Positions 8,037 through 17,832 of a stretch of DNA of 64,000 nt are shown piece by piece (position 1 is the stretch's first letter; every line of letters begins with the position of its first letter). The position numbers and the translations under genes are program-made. Origin of the DNA: Kingella_B sp963529665 (lineage in GTDB: Bacteria; Pseudomonadota; Gammaproteobacteria; Burkholderiales; Neisseriaceae); NCBI GenBank assembly GCA_963529665.1, contig CAUSAG010000009.1, forward strand, positions 1 through 64,000. Reading direction: 5' to 3'. A model generated the notes under the pieces. The model had not been told where the DNA came from. It made no database searches and was given only the letters and a program-made list of their open reading frames with translations.

Positions 8037-11000
8037 ATGAACCTAACCGATTTATTCGCCCCCCTGCAACAAGCAGGTTCAGAAGAATTTGATGCCATCA
8101 AAATCGGCATTGCCTCGCCCGAAACCATCCGCTCATGGTCATACGGCGAAGTGAAAAAGCCCGAAACCATTAACTACCGCACCTTCAAGCCCGAGCGCGA
8201 CGGCTTGTTTTGCGCCAAAATTTTCGGTCCTGTGAAAGACTACGAATGCTTGTGCGGCAAATACAAACGTTTGAAATTCAAAGGCGTAACCTGCGAAAAA
8301 TGCGGCGTAGAAGTAACGCTCACTAAAGTGCGCCGCGAGCGCATGGGGCATATTGAGCTGGCTGCGCCCGTTGCCCACATTTGGTTCTTGAAATCGCTGC
8401 CATCACGTTTGGGCATGGTGTTGGATATGACCCTGCGCGACATTGAGCGCGTGCTGTATTTTGAAGCCTTCGTGGTAACCGATCCTGGCTTGACTCCGCT
8501 GCAACGCCGCCAGTTGCTCACCGAAGAAGACTACAACGCCAAGCTGGAAGAATACGGCGAAGAATTTGATGCCTACATGGGCGCAGAAGGCATCCGTGAG
8601 CTGTTACGCAGCCTGAATGTGGAAAAAGAAGTGGAAATCTTGCGCCAAGAGCTGCAAGCCACCAGCTCCGACACCAAAATCAAAAAAATCGCCAAACGCT
8701 TGAAAGTGCTGGAAGCGTTCCAACGCAGCGGCATGAAGCTGGAATGGATGATTATGGACGTGCTGCCTGTGCTGCCGCCCGATTTGCGCCCACTCGTTCC
8801 CTTGGACGGCGGTCGCTTTGCCACTTCAGATTTGAACGATTTATACCGCCGCGTGATTAACCGCAACAACCGTTTGAAACGCTTGTTGGAATTGCGCGCG
8901 CCCGACATCATCGTTCGCAACGAAAAACGTATGCTGCAAGAAGCCGTGGACAGCCTGCTGGACAACGGTCGTCGTGGCAAAGCCATGACGGGCGCAAATA
9001 AACGCCCATTGAAATCGCTGGCAGACATGATTAAAGGTAAGAGCGGTCGCTTCCGTCAAAACCTGCTGGGTAAGCGCGTGGACTATTCTGGTCGTTCTGT
9101 GATTACCGTTGGTCCATACCTGCGCCTGCACCAATGCGGTTTGCCGAAAAAAATGGCGTTGGAATTGTTCAAACCGTTTATTTTCCACAAGCTAGAACAG
9201 CGCGAATTGGCGACCACCGTTAAGGCAGCCAAAAAATTGGTAGAACAAGAAGTGCCCGAAGTATGGGACATCTTGGAAGAAGTGATTCGCGAACACCCCA
9301 TTTTGCTGAACCGTGCACCTACTTTGCACCGTTTGGGCATTCAAGCGTTTGAGCCGATTTTGATTGAAGGCAAAGCCATTCAGTTGCACCCCTTGGTGTG
9401 TGCCGCGTTTAACGCCGACTTTGACGGCGACCAAATGGCGGTTCACGTGCCATTGAGCTTGGAAGCGCAAATGGAAGCACGCACGCTGATGTTGGCTTCC
9501 AACAACGTGCTTGCGCCTGCTAATGGCGAGCCAATTATCGTGCCATCGCAAGATATTGTATTGGGCTTGTATTATATGACACGCGACAAAATCAACGCCC
9601 AAGGCGAAAGCACTTTGTTTGCTGATGTGAAAGAAGTGCACCGCGCGTACCATACCAAACAGGTGGAACTGGGTACCAAAGTCATCGTGCGTTTGAAAGA
9701 ATGGGTGAAAAACGATGAGGGCGAATACGAAGCCGTAATTAACCGCTATAACACCACCGTTGGGCGCGCATTGTTGAGCGAAATTCTGCCCAAAGGCTTG
9801 CCGTTTGAATACATCAACAAAGCATTGAAGAAAAAAGAAATTTCTAAGCTGATTAACGCATCGTTCCGTTTGTGCGGCTTGCGCGATACGGTGATTTTCG
9901 CCGACCATTTGATGTACACAGGTTTTGCCCTAGCAGCAAAAGGCGGTATTTCCATTTGCGTGGACGACATGGAAATTCCAAAAGAAAAACCCAAATTGCT
10001 TGCTGAAGCCAATGCCGAAGTGAAAGAAATTGAAGACCAATACCGTCAAGGTTTGGTAACCAACGGCGAGCGTTACAACAAGGTGGTGGATATTTGGGGA
10101 CGCGCGGGCGATAAAATCGCCAAAGCGATGATGGACAACTTGTCTAAGCAAAAAGTGATTGACCGCGAAGGCAAGGAAGTGGACCAAGAGTCGTTTAACT
10201 CCATTTATATGATGGCGGACTCTGGGGCGCGTGGTTCAGCAGCGCAGATTAAACAGTTATCAGGTATGCGCGGTTTGATGGCGAAACCTGACGGCTCAAT
10301 CATTGAAACACCCATTACCGCAAACTTCCGCGAAGGCTTGACCGTATTGCAATACTTTATTGCGACCCACGGCGCGCGTAAGGGTTTGGCGGATACCGCT
10401 TTGAAAACCGCCAACTCGGGTTACCTGACCCGCCGTTTGGTGGACGTTACCCAAGATTTGGTGGTGGTGGAAGACGATTGCGGCACGGATCAGGGCTTTG
10501 CCATGAAAGCCGTGGTGCAAGGTGGCGACATCATTGAAGCCCTGCGCGACCGTATTTTGGGGCGCGTTACTGCCACCGATGTGGTTGATCCCAATTCAGG
10601 CGCGACCATTATTGAAGCAGGCACCTTGCTTGACGAAAAACTGGTTGATTTGATTGATAATTCGGGTGTGGACGAAGTGAAAGTACGCACGCCGATTACC
10701 TGTCAAACGCGCTATGGCTTGTGCGCCAAATGCTACGGGCGCGACTTGGCGCGCGGCAAATTGGTGAACGCGGGCGAAGCAGTCGGCGTGATTGCGGCGC
10801 AATCCATCGGCGAACCTGGTACGCAATTAACGATGCGTACCTTCCACATCGGTGGTGCGGCATCGCGTGCGGCGGCGGCCAGCCAAGTGGAAGCTAAATC
10901 TAACGGCACGGTGCGTTTTGGCGGGCAAATGCGTTACATCGCCAACAACAAAGGCGAGCTCATCGTGATTGGTCGCTCATGCGAAATCATGATTTTGGAC

Positions 11001-12263
11001 GCGGCAGGTCGTGAACGCGAATTGCACAAAATCCCTTACGGCGCAACGTTGAAAGTGCAAGATGGTGAAGAGTTGAAAGCAGGTACAACGCTGGCAACTT
11101 GGGATCCGCACACCCATCCGATGATCACCGAACACGCGGGTCGTGTGGAATTTGAAAACGTGGAAGAAGGCGTTACCGTTACCAAACAAACCGACGATGT
11201 TACTGGCTTGTCCACTTTGGTGGTGATTGACGGCAAACGCCGCGCCAGCACCAGCAAATTGCTGCGCCCAACGGTGAAATTGTTGGATGAAAACGGCGAG
11301 CCCGTTTTGATTGCGGGCACGCAAACGCCTGTGAGCATGACCTTCCCTGTGGGCGCGATTATCCAAGTGCGCGAAGGGCAAGAAATTGGCAAGGGCGATG
11401 TGTTGGCGCGTATTCCGCAAGCTACCACCAAAACCCGCGATATTACGGGCGGTCTGCCGCGCGTAGCCGAGCTGTTTGAAGCGCGTGTGCCCAAAGATGC
11501 GGGCATGCTGGCGGAAGTTACAGGTACGGTGTCGTTTGGTAAGGAAACCAAAGGCAAACAACGCCTGGTGATTACCGATTTGGACGGCGTAACCCACGAA
11601 ACCTTAATTTCCAAAGAGAAACAGCTTTTAGTGCATGATGGTCAAGTGGTGAACCGTGGCGAAACGGTGGTGGACGGCGCGGTTGACCCGCACGACATCT
11701 TGCGTTTGCAAGGCATTGAGGCGTTAACGCGCTACATCGTGCAAGAAGTACAAGAGGTGTATCGTTTGCAAGGCGTGAAGATTTCCGATAAACACATTGA
11801 AGTGATTATTCGCCAAATGTTGCGCCGCGTGAGCATTGTGGATCCTGGTGATACCAACTTCATCACTGGCGAGCAAGTGGAACGCGCCGAAGTGATGATT
11901 GCCAACGAAGCTGCGATGGCAGCAGGCAAAAAGCCAGCACGTTTTGATAATGTGTTGCTGGGTATCACCAAAGCGTCTTTGAGCACCGATAGCTTTATTT
12001 CGGCGGCTTCGTTCCAAGAGACCACACGCGTGCTGACCGAAGCGGCGATTATGGGTCGCAAAGACGACTTGCGCGGCTTGAAAGAAAACGTGATTGTGGG
12101 TCGTTTGATTCCTGCGGGCACGGGCTTGAGCTACCACCGCGCGCGCCGTGCCGCTTGGGCAAGCCAACGCGCCGCTGCGGCGGTGGCTGAAAGCAGCGAA
12201 GTGATTGCTGCGGAAGCCGCAGAAGCCGCGGATGCGATTGTGATGGATAGTCCCGAAGCATAA
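8037..12263 (+). CDS. rpoC: DNA-directed RNA polymerase subunit beta'
   Basis: This is the catalytic beta' subunit of RNA polymerase, 1408 residues. The N-terminal zinc-binding cysteines are in CLCGKYKRLKF..CEKCGVEV (about 70-88). The active-site motif NADFDGDQMAVH binds the catalytic Mg at about residues 457-468. The second zinc site is CQTRYGLCAKCYGRD at about 885-900. AGGAG precedes the ATG. The acidic, Ala-rich tail (AAEAAEAADAIVMD) is plausible for the family. A DUS hairpin terminator follows 11 bp after the stop. Confidence 0.98.
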   Translation: MNLTDLFAPLQQAGSEEFDAIKIGIASPETIRSWSYGEVKKPETINYRTFKPERDGLFCAKIFGPVKDYECLCGKYKRLKFKGVTCEKCGVEVTLTKVRRERMGHIELAAPVAHIWFLKSLPSRLGMVLDMTLRDIERVLYFEAFVVTDPGLTPLQRRQLLTEEDYNAKLEEYGEEFDAYMGAEGIRELLRSLNVEKEVEILRQELQATSSDTKIKKIAKRLKVLEAFQRSGMKLEWMIMDVLPVLPPDLRPLVPLDGGRFATSDLNDLYRRVINRNNRLKRLLELRAPDIIVRNEKRMLQEAVDSLLDNGRRGKAMTGANKRPLKSLADMIKGKSGRFRQNLLGKRVDYSGRSVITVGPYLRLHQCGLPKKMALELFKPFIFHKLEQRELATTVKAAKKLVEQEVPEVWDILEEVIREHPILLNRAPTLHRLGIQAFEPILIEGKAIQLHPLVCAAFNADFDGDQMAVHVPLSLEAQMEARTLMLASNNVLAPANGEPIIVPSQDIVLGLYYMTRDKINAQGESTLFADVKEVHRAYHTKQVELGTKVIVRLKEWVKNDEGEYEAVINRYNTTVGRALLSEILPKGLPFEYINKALKKKEISKLINASFRLCGLRDTVIFADHLMYTGFALAAKGGISICVDDMEIPKEKPKLLAEANAEVKEIEDQYRQGLVTNGERYNKVVDIWGRAGDKIAKAMMDNLSKQKVIDREGKEVDQESFNSIYMMADSGARGSAAQIKQLSGMRGLMAKPDGSIIETPITANFREGLTVLQYFIATHGARKGLADTALKTANSGYLTRRLVDVTQDLVVVEDDCGTDQGFAMKAVVQGGDIIEALRDRILGRVTATDVVDPNSGATIIEAGTLLDEKLVDLIDNSGVDEVKVRTPITCQTRYGLCAKCYGRDLARGKLVNAGEAVGVIAAQSIGEPGTQLTMRTFHIGGAASRAAAASQVEAKSNGTVRFGGQMRYIANNKGELIVIGRSCEIMILDAAGRERELHKIPYGATLKVQDGEELKAGTTLATWDPHTHPMITEHAGRVEFENVEEGVTVTKQTDDVTGLSTLVVIDGKRRASTSKLLRPTVKLLDENGEPVLIAGTQTPVSMTFPVGAIIQVREGQEIGKGDVLARIPQATTKTRDITGGLPRVAELFEARVPKDAGMLAEVTGTVSFGKETKGKQRLVITDLDGVTHETLISKEKQLLVHDGQVVNRGETVVDGAVDPHDILRLQGIEALTRYIVQEVQEVYRLQGVKISDKHIEVIIRQMLRRVSIVDPGDTNFITGEQVERAEVMIANEAAMAAGKKPARFDNVLLGITKASLSTDSFISAASFQETTRVLTEAAIMGRKDDLRGLKENVIVGRLIPAGTGLSYHRARRAAWASQRAAAAVAESSEVIAAEAAEAADAIVMDSPEA

Positions 12264-12274
12264 AACGAAGCGAT

Positions 12275-12320
12275 AAAGGCAGCTTGAAAACGGGAAACCG
12301 AGTTTTCAGGCTGCCTTTTT
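12275..12320 (+). terminator. DUS-hairpin terminator after rpoC
   Basis: AAAGGCAGCTTGAAAAC and its inverted partner TTTTCAGGCTGCCTTTTT form a stem with one G-T pair, where the first DUS copy carries one changed base. It ends in five T. It closes the secE-rpoC transcription block. Confidence 0.8.
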
Positions 12321-12416
12321 GCGTGAAGTCGGGTATGATGCTTGGCGGTTGTTTGATGTGGTTTTCAGGCTGCCTATGATGTGTTTTTTTAACCTTAACT
12401 TTACGGAGTATTTGAT

Positions 12417-12983
12417 ATGTCTATCATGGAAACGATTAAAAAACTGTTGGGCTTGGTTGGGGTGGATGACACCACGGCAACGGCGATTGGTGGGGCGGCG
12501 CAAATGGCGGCGGGCATGAAGCAATCGTCTGACAATGCGGATGCGATGGATGTGATGTTTGCGCAGCAATATGTTTTTAAGCTGGCGGATTATGTGAGAC
12601 AGTTGAACACGGAAGATGTGGCTGAATCGCTGAAAAACCGTAATTTTGATGAGGCGAAATACCGCATTGAGGGCTTGCAAGAAGATGTGAAAGATTTTGT
12701 GGCCGATATGCGCGAAGAAGAGCCCGATGATTCGGTGCGCGGCGATATGTCGTTGGTGAAAGCGGCGCAGGCGCACGCCGAAGCGTTTGGCAAATTGTTG
12801 CCCGATTTGAAAAAAATTGTGGAGTTGGCGCGCAATCAGCCCGCTGAAAGCAGCAACACGCCCGAATTGGACGCGGCGTTTAAGGATTTTAACGATAAAC
12901 ACCTTGCGCTGACCCACGAATGGAATAATGCGCTGAACGCGTTTTTAGCGAAACACAAGATTCCTGCGCAAATGCCAGAATAA
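12417..12983 (+). CDS. Hypothetical protein, 188 residues
   Basis: I do not recognise this protein. It starts MSIMETIKKLLGLVG after ACGGAG. It has a short Ala/Gly-rich segment (IGGAAQMAAGMKQ, about 23-36) but no convincing membrane span or signal peptide. The rest is acidic and predicted largely helical, with a repeated DF..D/ED pattern (DVKDFVADMREEEPDD). It stands alone between the rpoC terminator and a PspC-domain gene in the same direction. The length, codon use and ribosome-binding site argue that it is a real gene, probably cytoplasmic. Confidence 0.75.
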   Translation: MSIMETIKKLLGLVGVDDTTATAIGGAAQMAAGMKQSSDNADAMDVMFAQQYVFKLADYVRQLNTEDVAESLKNRNFDEAKYRIEGLQEDVKDFVADMREEEPDDSVRGDMSLVKAAQAHAEAFGKLLPDLKKIVELARNQPAESSNTPELDAAFKDFNDKHLALTHEWNNALNAFLAKHKIPAQMPE

Positions 12984-13057
12984 CCCCTGCCTTTGCGTTA
13001 TCGGATGGGCAACAGCAGCCTGAAATATACGATTGATTAGATGATGAGGAGAGAAAC

Positions 13058-13270
13058 ATGGCACGACTGGTAAAACTGCACCGCTCTTATCAACACCGCA
13101 TGATTGCGGGCGTGATGGGCGGTATTGCTGAATATTTGGGTTGGTCGCCCACGCTCACGCGGGTGGCGTTTGTGATTATTTCTTGCGCCAGCGCGGCGGT
13201 GCCTGGGATTTTGATTTATATCGTGCTGTGGGTCATGATGCCCAATACCCGCGCCGATTCTTACCAATAG
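13058..13270 (+). CDS. PspC domain-containing small membrane protein
   Basis: The 70-residue protein has the PspC pattern: an amphipathic start with basic residues, MIAGVMGGIAEYLGWSPTLTRVAFVI (residues 14-39), then one hydrophobic helix (about 35-60) ending LWVMMPNT. PspC proteins sense envelope stress with PspA/PspB in enterobacteria, but no pspA or pspB lies nearby, so the role here is unknown. GGAGAG lies about 8 bases before the ATG. It is close to uvrC on the opposite strand. Confidence 0.85.
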   Translation: MARLVKLHRSYQHRMIAGVMGGIAEYLGWSPTLTRVAFVIISCASAAVPGILIYIVLWVMMPNTRADSYQ

Positions 13271-13364
13271 CAGACGGCTGTTTTAGCTTTGTAGCAGCTT
13301 GCAAAGCTGTTTTAACTTCGTTGAAGCCTACGGCTTTCAGGCTGCCTTTGGGGGCACGATGGGG

Positions 13365-15230
13365 TTAGCCATGAAAATGCCCGTAGATTTTTTCCGCCAG
13401 CGCGCGGCTGATGCCATCGGTTTGCGCTAAGTCGTCTATGCTGGCAGCCTGAACGCCGCGCAGCCCGCCAAAACGGGTTAACAGCGCGGCTTTGCGTTTG
13501 GCGCCGATGCCCGCGATGTCGTTGAGCGATGAAGTAACACGGCTTTTGTCGCGTTTGGCGCGCATACCTGTGATGGCGAAGCGGTGGGATTCGTCGCGCA
13601 CGGTTTGCAGCAGGTGCAGCGCGGGGCTGTTGGGCGGCAGCCTGAATTGCTGGTTTTGGAACGGCAAAATCAATTCTTCCAAGCCTGCTTTGCGTTCTAC
13701 GCCTTTGGCGATGCCCACGAGGGGGATGCGCAAGCCGAGTTCTGCCCACACTTCGGTGGCGATGCGGATTTGCCCTTTGCCGCCGTCTATCAGCACGGCA
13801 TCGGGGAAACGCACGCTTTCGCCGTTTTCGCGGGCTTGTTGCATTTTGCCGTAGCGGCGGGTGAGTACTTCGCGCATGGCGGCGTAGTCGTCGCCTGCTT
13901 TGGCGGTGGTGATGTTGTAGCGGCGGTATTGGCTGTGTTGCATGGCGTAGTCGTCGTACACCACGCAGCTGGCGAGGGTGGCTTCGCCTTGGGTGTGGCT
14001 GATGTCAAAGCATTCCAGCCGTTGCAATTCGTTTTCAGGCAGCCCGATGATTTCGGCAAGGGCGGCAACGCGCTCTTGTTGATTGCTGTTTTGCAGCTGG
14101 TGTTGCGATAGGGCGTGTTCGGCGTTGCGCGTTGCCATGTTGAGCCAGACTTTGCGCTCGCCGCGCTCGCCTTGGCTGAACACGATTTGGCGCGGGTGTT
14201 CGCTGTTTAACGCGGTTTGCAGGCTTTCAGGCAGCCTGAAATTGGTGATGAACACATCGGGCTTGGGCTTGCCCAGATAATGCTGGGCAACAAAGGCTTC
14301 GGCGTAGTCTTGCGGATTGGGGTTGGGGTCTTGGCGGGTGTCGGGGAAGAAGCTGCGGTCGCCCACGTGTCGCCCGCCGCGTATGCTCACCCAATGCACG
14401 CAGATGCTGTCTTGCGCTTGGGCGGTGGCGATGATGTCTATGTCTTGCTGTTTGCTGTGTTGGTTTTGGCTGTCGATGAATTGTTTGGATTGCATCACGG
14501 CTAGGGCTTGGATTTGGTCGCGCAGTTGGGCAGCGCGTTCAAAGTCTAGCTGCTCGGCGGCGGCGTGCATGGTGGCTTCCAAATCGCGGGTTAAATCGGC
14601 GGTGCGTCCGTTGAGAAAGGCAGTGGCGCGGCGCACTTGCTCGGCATATTCTTCGGCGGAAACCGCGCCCACGCAGGGGGCGGAGCAGCGTTTGATTTGG
14701 GCGAGCAGGCAAGGGCGGTCGCGGTGGGCGAACACGCTGTCTTCGCAGGTGCGCAGTTGGAATACTTTTTGCAAAATTTCTATGCTGTCGCGCACAGCGT
14801 AGCCATTGGGATAGGGCCCGAAGTATTGGTTGGGCTTTTTCAGGCTGCCGCGATAGTAGGCAAGCTGGGGGTAGGCGTGTCCACTAATCATCAGATAGGG
14901 ATAGGATTTGTCGTCGCGAAACAGAATGTTGTATTTGGGCGAGAGCGATTTAATCAGGTTGTTTTCCAAAATCAGCGCTTCGGCTTCGCTTTGGGTAAGC
15001 GTGATTTCTATGCGCGCCACTTGTTTGAGCATAAGCTGGATGCGCGGCGAGTGGTCATTTTTTTGGAAATAGCTGGATACGCGGCGTTTGAGATTGACCG
15101 CCTTGCCGACGTATAACACCGTGCCGTCGGCGGCGATCATGCGGTACACGCCTGCGCTGTTGGGCAGGGATTTGAGAAAGATTTCTAGGTTGAATTCGGG
15201 TTGCGCGATGGGCGGTGGTGTGTGTGGCAT
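13365..15230 (-). CDS. uvrC: UvrABC system protein C (excinuclease)
   Basis: UvrC makes both incisions in nucleotide excision repair. It is 621 residues, normal for the family. The N-terminal GIY-YIG nuclease domain (about 17-95) shows SAGVYRMIAADGTVLYVGKA. The zinc/cysteine segment CEDSVF..CLLAQIKRCSAPCVG follows, then a UVR helix pair near 200-240, the RNase H-like domain (CFDISHTQGEATLASCVVYDD), and C-terminal helix-hairpin-helix (ASIDDLAQTDGISRALAEKIYG). A DUS inside the gene encodes GSLK just before KPNQYFGPY. No lesion is seen. Confidence 0.97.
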   Translation of the reverse strand: MPHTPPPIAQPEFNLEIFLKSLPNSAGVYRMIAADGTVLYVGKAVNLKRRVSSYFQKNDHSPRIQLMLKQVARIEITLTQSEAEALILENNLIKSLSPKYNILFRDDKSYPYLMISGHAYPQLAYYRGSLKKPNQYFGPYPNGYAVRDSIEILQKVFQLRTCEDSVFAHRDRPCLLAQIKRCSAPCVGAVSAEEYAEQVRRATAFLNGRTADLTRDLEATMHAAAEQLDFERAAQLRDQIQALAVMQSKQFIDSQNQHSKQQDIDIIATAQAQDSICVHWVSIRGGRHVGDRSFFPDTRQDPNPNPQDYAEAFVAQHYLGKPKPDVFITNFRLPESLQTALNSEHPRQIVFSQGERGERKVWLNMATRNAEHALSQHQLQNSNQQERVAALAEIIGLPENELQRLECFDISHTQGEATLASCVVYDDYAMQHSQYRRYNITTAKAGDDYAAMREVLTRRYGKMQQARENGESVRFPDAVLIDGGKGQIRIATEVWAELGLRIPLVGIAKGVERKAGLEELILPFQNQQFRLPPNSPALHLLQTVRDESHRFAITGMRAKRDKSRVTSSLNDIAGIGAKRKAALLTRFGGLRGVQAASIDDLAQTDGISRALAEKIYGHFHG

Positions 15231-15273
15231 TTTCAGGCTGCCTATGTTTGCTTTTGGGGATGGAATTATAAAG

Positions 15274-15319
15274 AAAAGGCAGCCCGAAAAACGAAAAAAG
15301 GGGTTTTCAGGCTGCTTTT
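15274..15319 (-). terminator. DUS-hairpin terminator between uvrC and the lipoprotein gene
   Basis: AAAAGGCAGCCCGAAAA and TTTTCAGGCTGCTTTT are near-perfect inverted copies with one mismatch. The stem lies downstream of the lipoprotein gene stop on the minus strand, and the A-run at its left end becomes a T-run on that strand. Confidence 0.65.
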
Positions 15320-15332
15320 GGTTGCTGGCGGC

Positions 15333-16193
15333 TTAATCAAGCGCAGCGCTTTCTATTGCGCTGTCGGTTTGTTGTAGTTCGGCTTCCAGCTTGTCTTGAA
15401 TGCTGTCGCAAGCAATCGGCTGGGCGGCTTCGTTCCAGCAATAGGTGGCGTTGAGTTGCTTGGTGTCGGCGGCGATTTCGCCTTGAAACATCGCGCTGCC
15501 GTTGGGATAGAACACAATGGCGCGGATGGCGTTATTTTGCTCGGAAACAACGGCGGTGATTTGGTTGTTGTCGTCCAAGATGTAGTTGGTTAAGCCCTTG
15601 TCGGCGATTTTTGTCGCCAGCACGGCTTTGCCACGGCGCAGGCTTAAAATCATATCGTCAGACGCGCCTTGCTTAAAATCGCCAATTTTCGCCACATCGC
15701 CGCCACGCGTGAACCACACAATGCGCCCGTTGTTCACATCCGAATCAAACGATTCAATATTGGCATCGTTTTCCAGCACAAAGGGCGTGGTTTGCGGTGT
15801 TTGGCTGCTTTGGTAAAAATCTTGCACCACGCGCTTGCCATCGGTGGTTGTGCCCAGCCATTCGCGGTAATAGCCTTCGGTGTTGGGCGCGCTGGCAATT
15901 TTGCCGTCGCTGCCGAAGTAATACACCGCTTTCTTTTTGGCGGGGGTGAAGGCGATGCTGCTGGTGTAGGTTTCGCTGTTGAGCGAGGCGATTTGCTGCC
16001 AGCCTGCGGGTAAGCGCAAGGGAAAATCGGCGGCTTTGGGCGCGGTTTGCTGATGCAAGATTTTGTTGGCATTGGATTGGGCAAACCCCAGCCATGCGCT
16101 AATTTTGCGCACCAGCGCAGCGGCATCATCCGCGTTGCGGCAGCCTGAAAGCGAAAGCGCGCAGAATAGAATTAAGGCGGTTTTTTTGAACAT
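15333..16193 (-). CDS. Putative lipoprotein of unknown function
   Basis: The 286-residue product begins MFKKTALILFCALSLSGC, a clear lipoprotein signal with the lipobox LSGC, so it should be lipid-anchored after export. I start at 16193: the open frame extends 27 codons further, but that part is encoded by a DUS (KGSLKKK) and adds basic residues in front of the signal. The mature part is hydrophilic and ends with short beta-type stretches (AIVFYPNGSAMFQGEI, NATYCWNEAAQPIACDS). Two cysteines near the end could form a disulfide. I do not recognise the family. Confidence 0.75.
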   Translation of the reverse strand: MFKKTALILFCALSLSGCRNADDAAALVRKISAWLGFAQSNANKILHQQTAPKAADFPLRLPAGWQQIASLNSETYTSSIAFTPAKKKAVYYFGSDGKIASAPNTEGYYREWLGTTTDGKRVVQDFYQSSQTPQTTPFVLENDANIESFDSDVNNGRIVWFTRGGDVAKIGDFKQGASDDMILSLRRGKAVLATKIADKGLTNYILDDNNQITAVVSEQNNAIRAIVFYPNGSAMFQGEIAADTKQLNATYCWNEAAQPIACDSIQDKLEAELQQTDSAIESAALD

Positions 16194-16334
16194 GGTGGTA
16201 TTTTGTAAACAAGAAACAAATGATTTTAACTTTTTTTTCAGGCTGCCCTTAATTTTCGCTTTCTTTCTTAACATAAAATAAATTAAAATGCACCGTTTTT
16301 TACAAACCTTGTTTTAAATTAACAAAGAGAAATC

Positions 16335-17546
16335 ATGAAACACACAATTCTTGCTGCTGTTATCAGCTTATTTGCCGCCAGCCATGCAATGGCTGAAACC
16401 ATCCCTATGCCCGTAGAAAAACTGGGCGAAGTGCAGGGCGTACCGTTTTACAAAGGCTACGGCTCATCTATTGATGCCGACCCCAAAAACCCAAAACGCT
16501 TTTACGGCTTAACCGACCGCGGCCCCAACGCCGATGGTGGCAAAAACATCAAAATCTTCTTGCAACCGAGCTTCACACCCAGCATCGGGCATTTTGAAAT
16601 CCAAGCCAACGGAACAATCAAAAAACTGCGTGACATTCCATTGAAAGACGCCAATGGCAACCCGCTCACTGGCTTGCCCAACCCCAAAGGCTACGGCACA
16701 TCCAAAGAAACGGTGGTGGATGTTAATAAACAGCCCTTGCAACACGAGATAACGGGCATTGACAGCGAAGGCTTGGCAGTAATGAAAGACGGCACATTCT
16801 GGGTGTCCGACGAATACGGCCCGCACATCGTGCATTTTGATCACAACGGCATTGAGCTGGAACGCATGAGCCCACGCGGCGTGAAAACCAGCGGTCGCCG
16901 CCTGCCTGCTGTGTTGGGGCATCTGCGCCCTAATCGCGGCATGGAAGGCTTAACCACCACGCCGAGCAACCGCGTGTTGGTGGGCATTATGCAATCTGCC
17001 TTACACAACCCCGACAAAGATGCGGTGAAAAACAAATCGGTAACGCGCATTTTGTCGTTTGATTTGGCAACGGGCAAAACCAAGCAATATTTGTATCGCC
17101 AAGGTGGCGACTATTGGAAAAACTCCGAAATCCGCGCCATTGACGAGCACCGCTTTTTGGTGGACGAACACAACGGCAAAGACGTGAAACACGTTTATTT
17201 GGTTGATTTGCGCGGCGCCACCGACGTTTCCGACCCCGCCGACAGCGAAAACGGCTTGAAAGTGAACGGCAAGGCGATTGAAGAAAACACTTGGGAAGAA
17301 CTCGCCGCTGCGGGCATCAAGCCTGTGAGCAAAGTTTTGGTGAGTGATGTGAAAAAAGACGTAGATTTTCAATCGTCCAAATTTGAAGGCATGTGGGTCG
17401 CCGACGGCGGCAAAACGCTGTGGATTATCAACGACGACGATTTTGGCATTGATTCCAAAGACGATAACACCATCGTGCCCAACCGTTTGCCTAACGGCGA
17501 AACCGACGCTACGCGCCTGTATCGCATTCCGCTGAACATCAAATAA
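16335..17546 (+). CDS. Secreted esterase-like/phytase-like beta-propeller protein
   Basis: The 403-residue protein has a Sec signal peptide (MKHTILAAVISLFAASHAMA, cut near residue 20). The mature part has the family core: FYGLTDRGPNAD, GIDSEGLAVMKDGTFWVSDEYGPHIVHFD, LPAVLGHLRPNRGMEGLTTT, and FEGMWVADGGKTLWIINDDDFG. These match the esterase-like activity of phytase (phytase-like) domain, usually a periplasmic or surface beta-propeller. The substrate is not known from sequence. AAAGAG precedes the ATG, and a perfect DUS hairpin terminator follows. It is a single-gene unit. Confidence 0.85.
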   Translation: MKHTILAAVISLFAASHAMAETIPMPVEKLGEVQGVPFYKGYGSSIDADPKNPKRFYGLTDRGPNADGGKNIKIFLQPSFTPSIGHFEIQANGTIKKLRDIPLKDANGNPLTGLPNPKGYGTSKETVVDVNKQPLQHEITGIDSEGLAVMKDGTFWVSDEYGPHIVHFDHNGIELERMSPRGVKTSGRRLPAVLGHLRPNRGMEGLTTTPSNRVLVGIMQSALHNPDKDAVKNKSVTRILSFDLATGKTKQYLYRQGGDYWKNSEIRAIDEHRFLVDEHNGKDVKHVYLVDLRGATDVSDPADSENGLKVNGKAIEENTWEELAAAGIKPVSKVLVSDVKKDVDFQSSKFEGMWVADGGKTLWIINDDDFGIDSKDDNTIVPNRLPNGETDATRLYRIPLNIK

Positions 17547-17556
17547 TCTAACCCTA

Positions 17557-17599
17557 AAAGGCAGCCTGAAAGCCAGATTGAGCGTTTCAGGCTGCCTTT
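17557..17599. terminator. Perfect DUS-pair terminator after the phytase-like gene
   Basis: AAAGGCAGCCTGAAA (17557-17571) and TTTCAGGCTGCCTTT (17585-17599) pair over 15 bp with a 13-base loop. The A and T ends make it bidirectional. Beyond it, to 17770, the gap only holds further single DUS copies. Confidence 0.8.
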
Positions 17600-17770
17600 A
17601 ATGTGCAGCGCGTGTGCTGCGGGCTAAGGTTGTTGCGCAGGGCGCATTGCCCCAACAACGCGCACGCGGTTTTGCATGGAGGCAGCCTGAAAACGAGTGC
17701 GGCACGTTTTAGCCAAGTTCAACGTATCCAAAATGCTGTTTCAGGCTGCCTCTGATAACAGCAAACCCAA

Positions 17771-17813
17771 AAAGGCAGCCTGAAAACAAGTTCTCCTCAT
17801 TTTCAGGCTGCCT
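17771..17813 (-). terminator. DUS-pair terminator after gyrA
   Basis: AGGCAGCCTGAAAA (17773-17786) and TTTTCAGGCTGCCT (17800-17813) form a perfect 14 bp stem 20 bases beyond the gyrA stop on the minus strand, and an A-run at the left reads as T on that strand. Confidence 0.75.
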
Positions 17814-17832
17814 ATCTTTATCCATCGTTTGT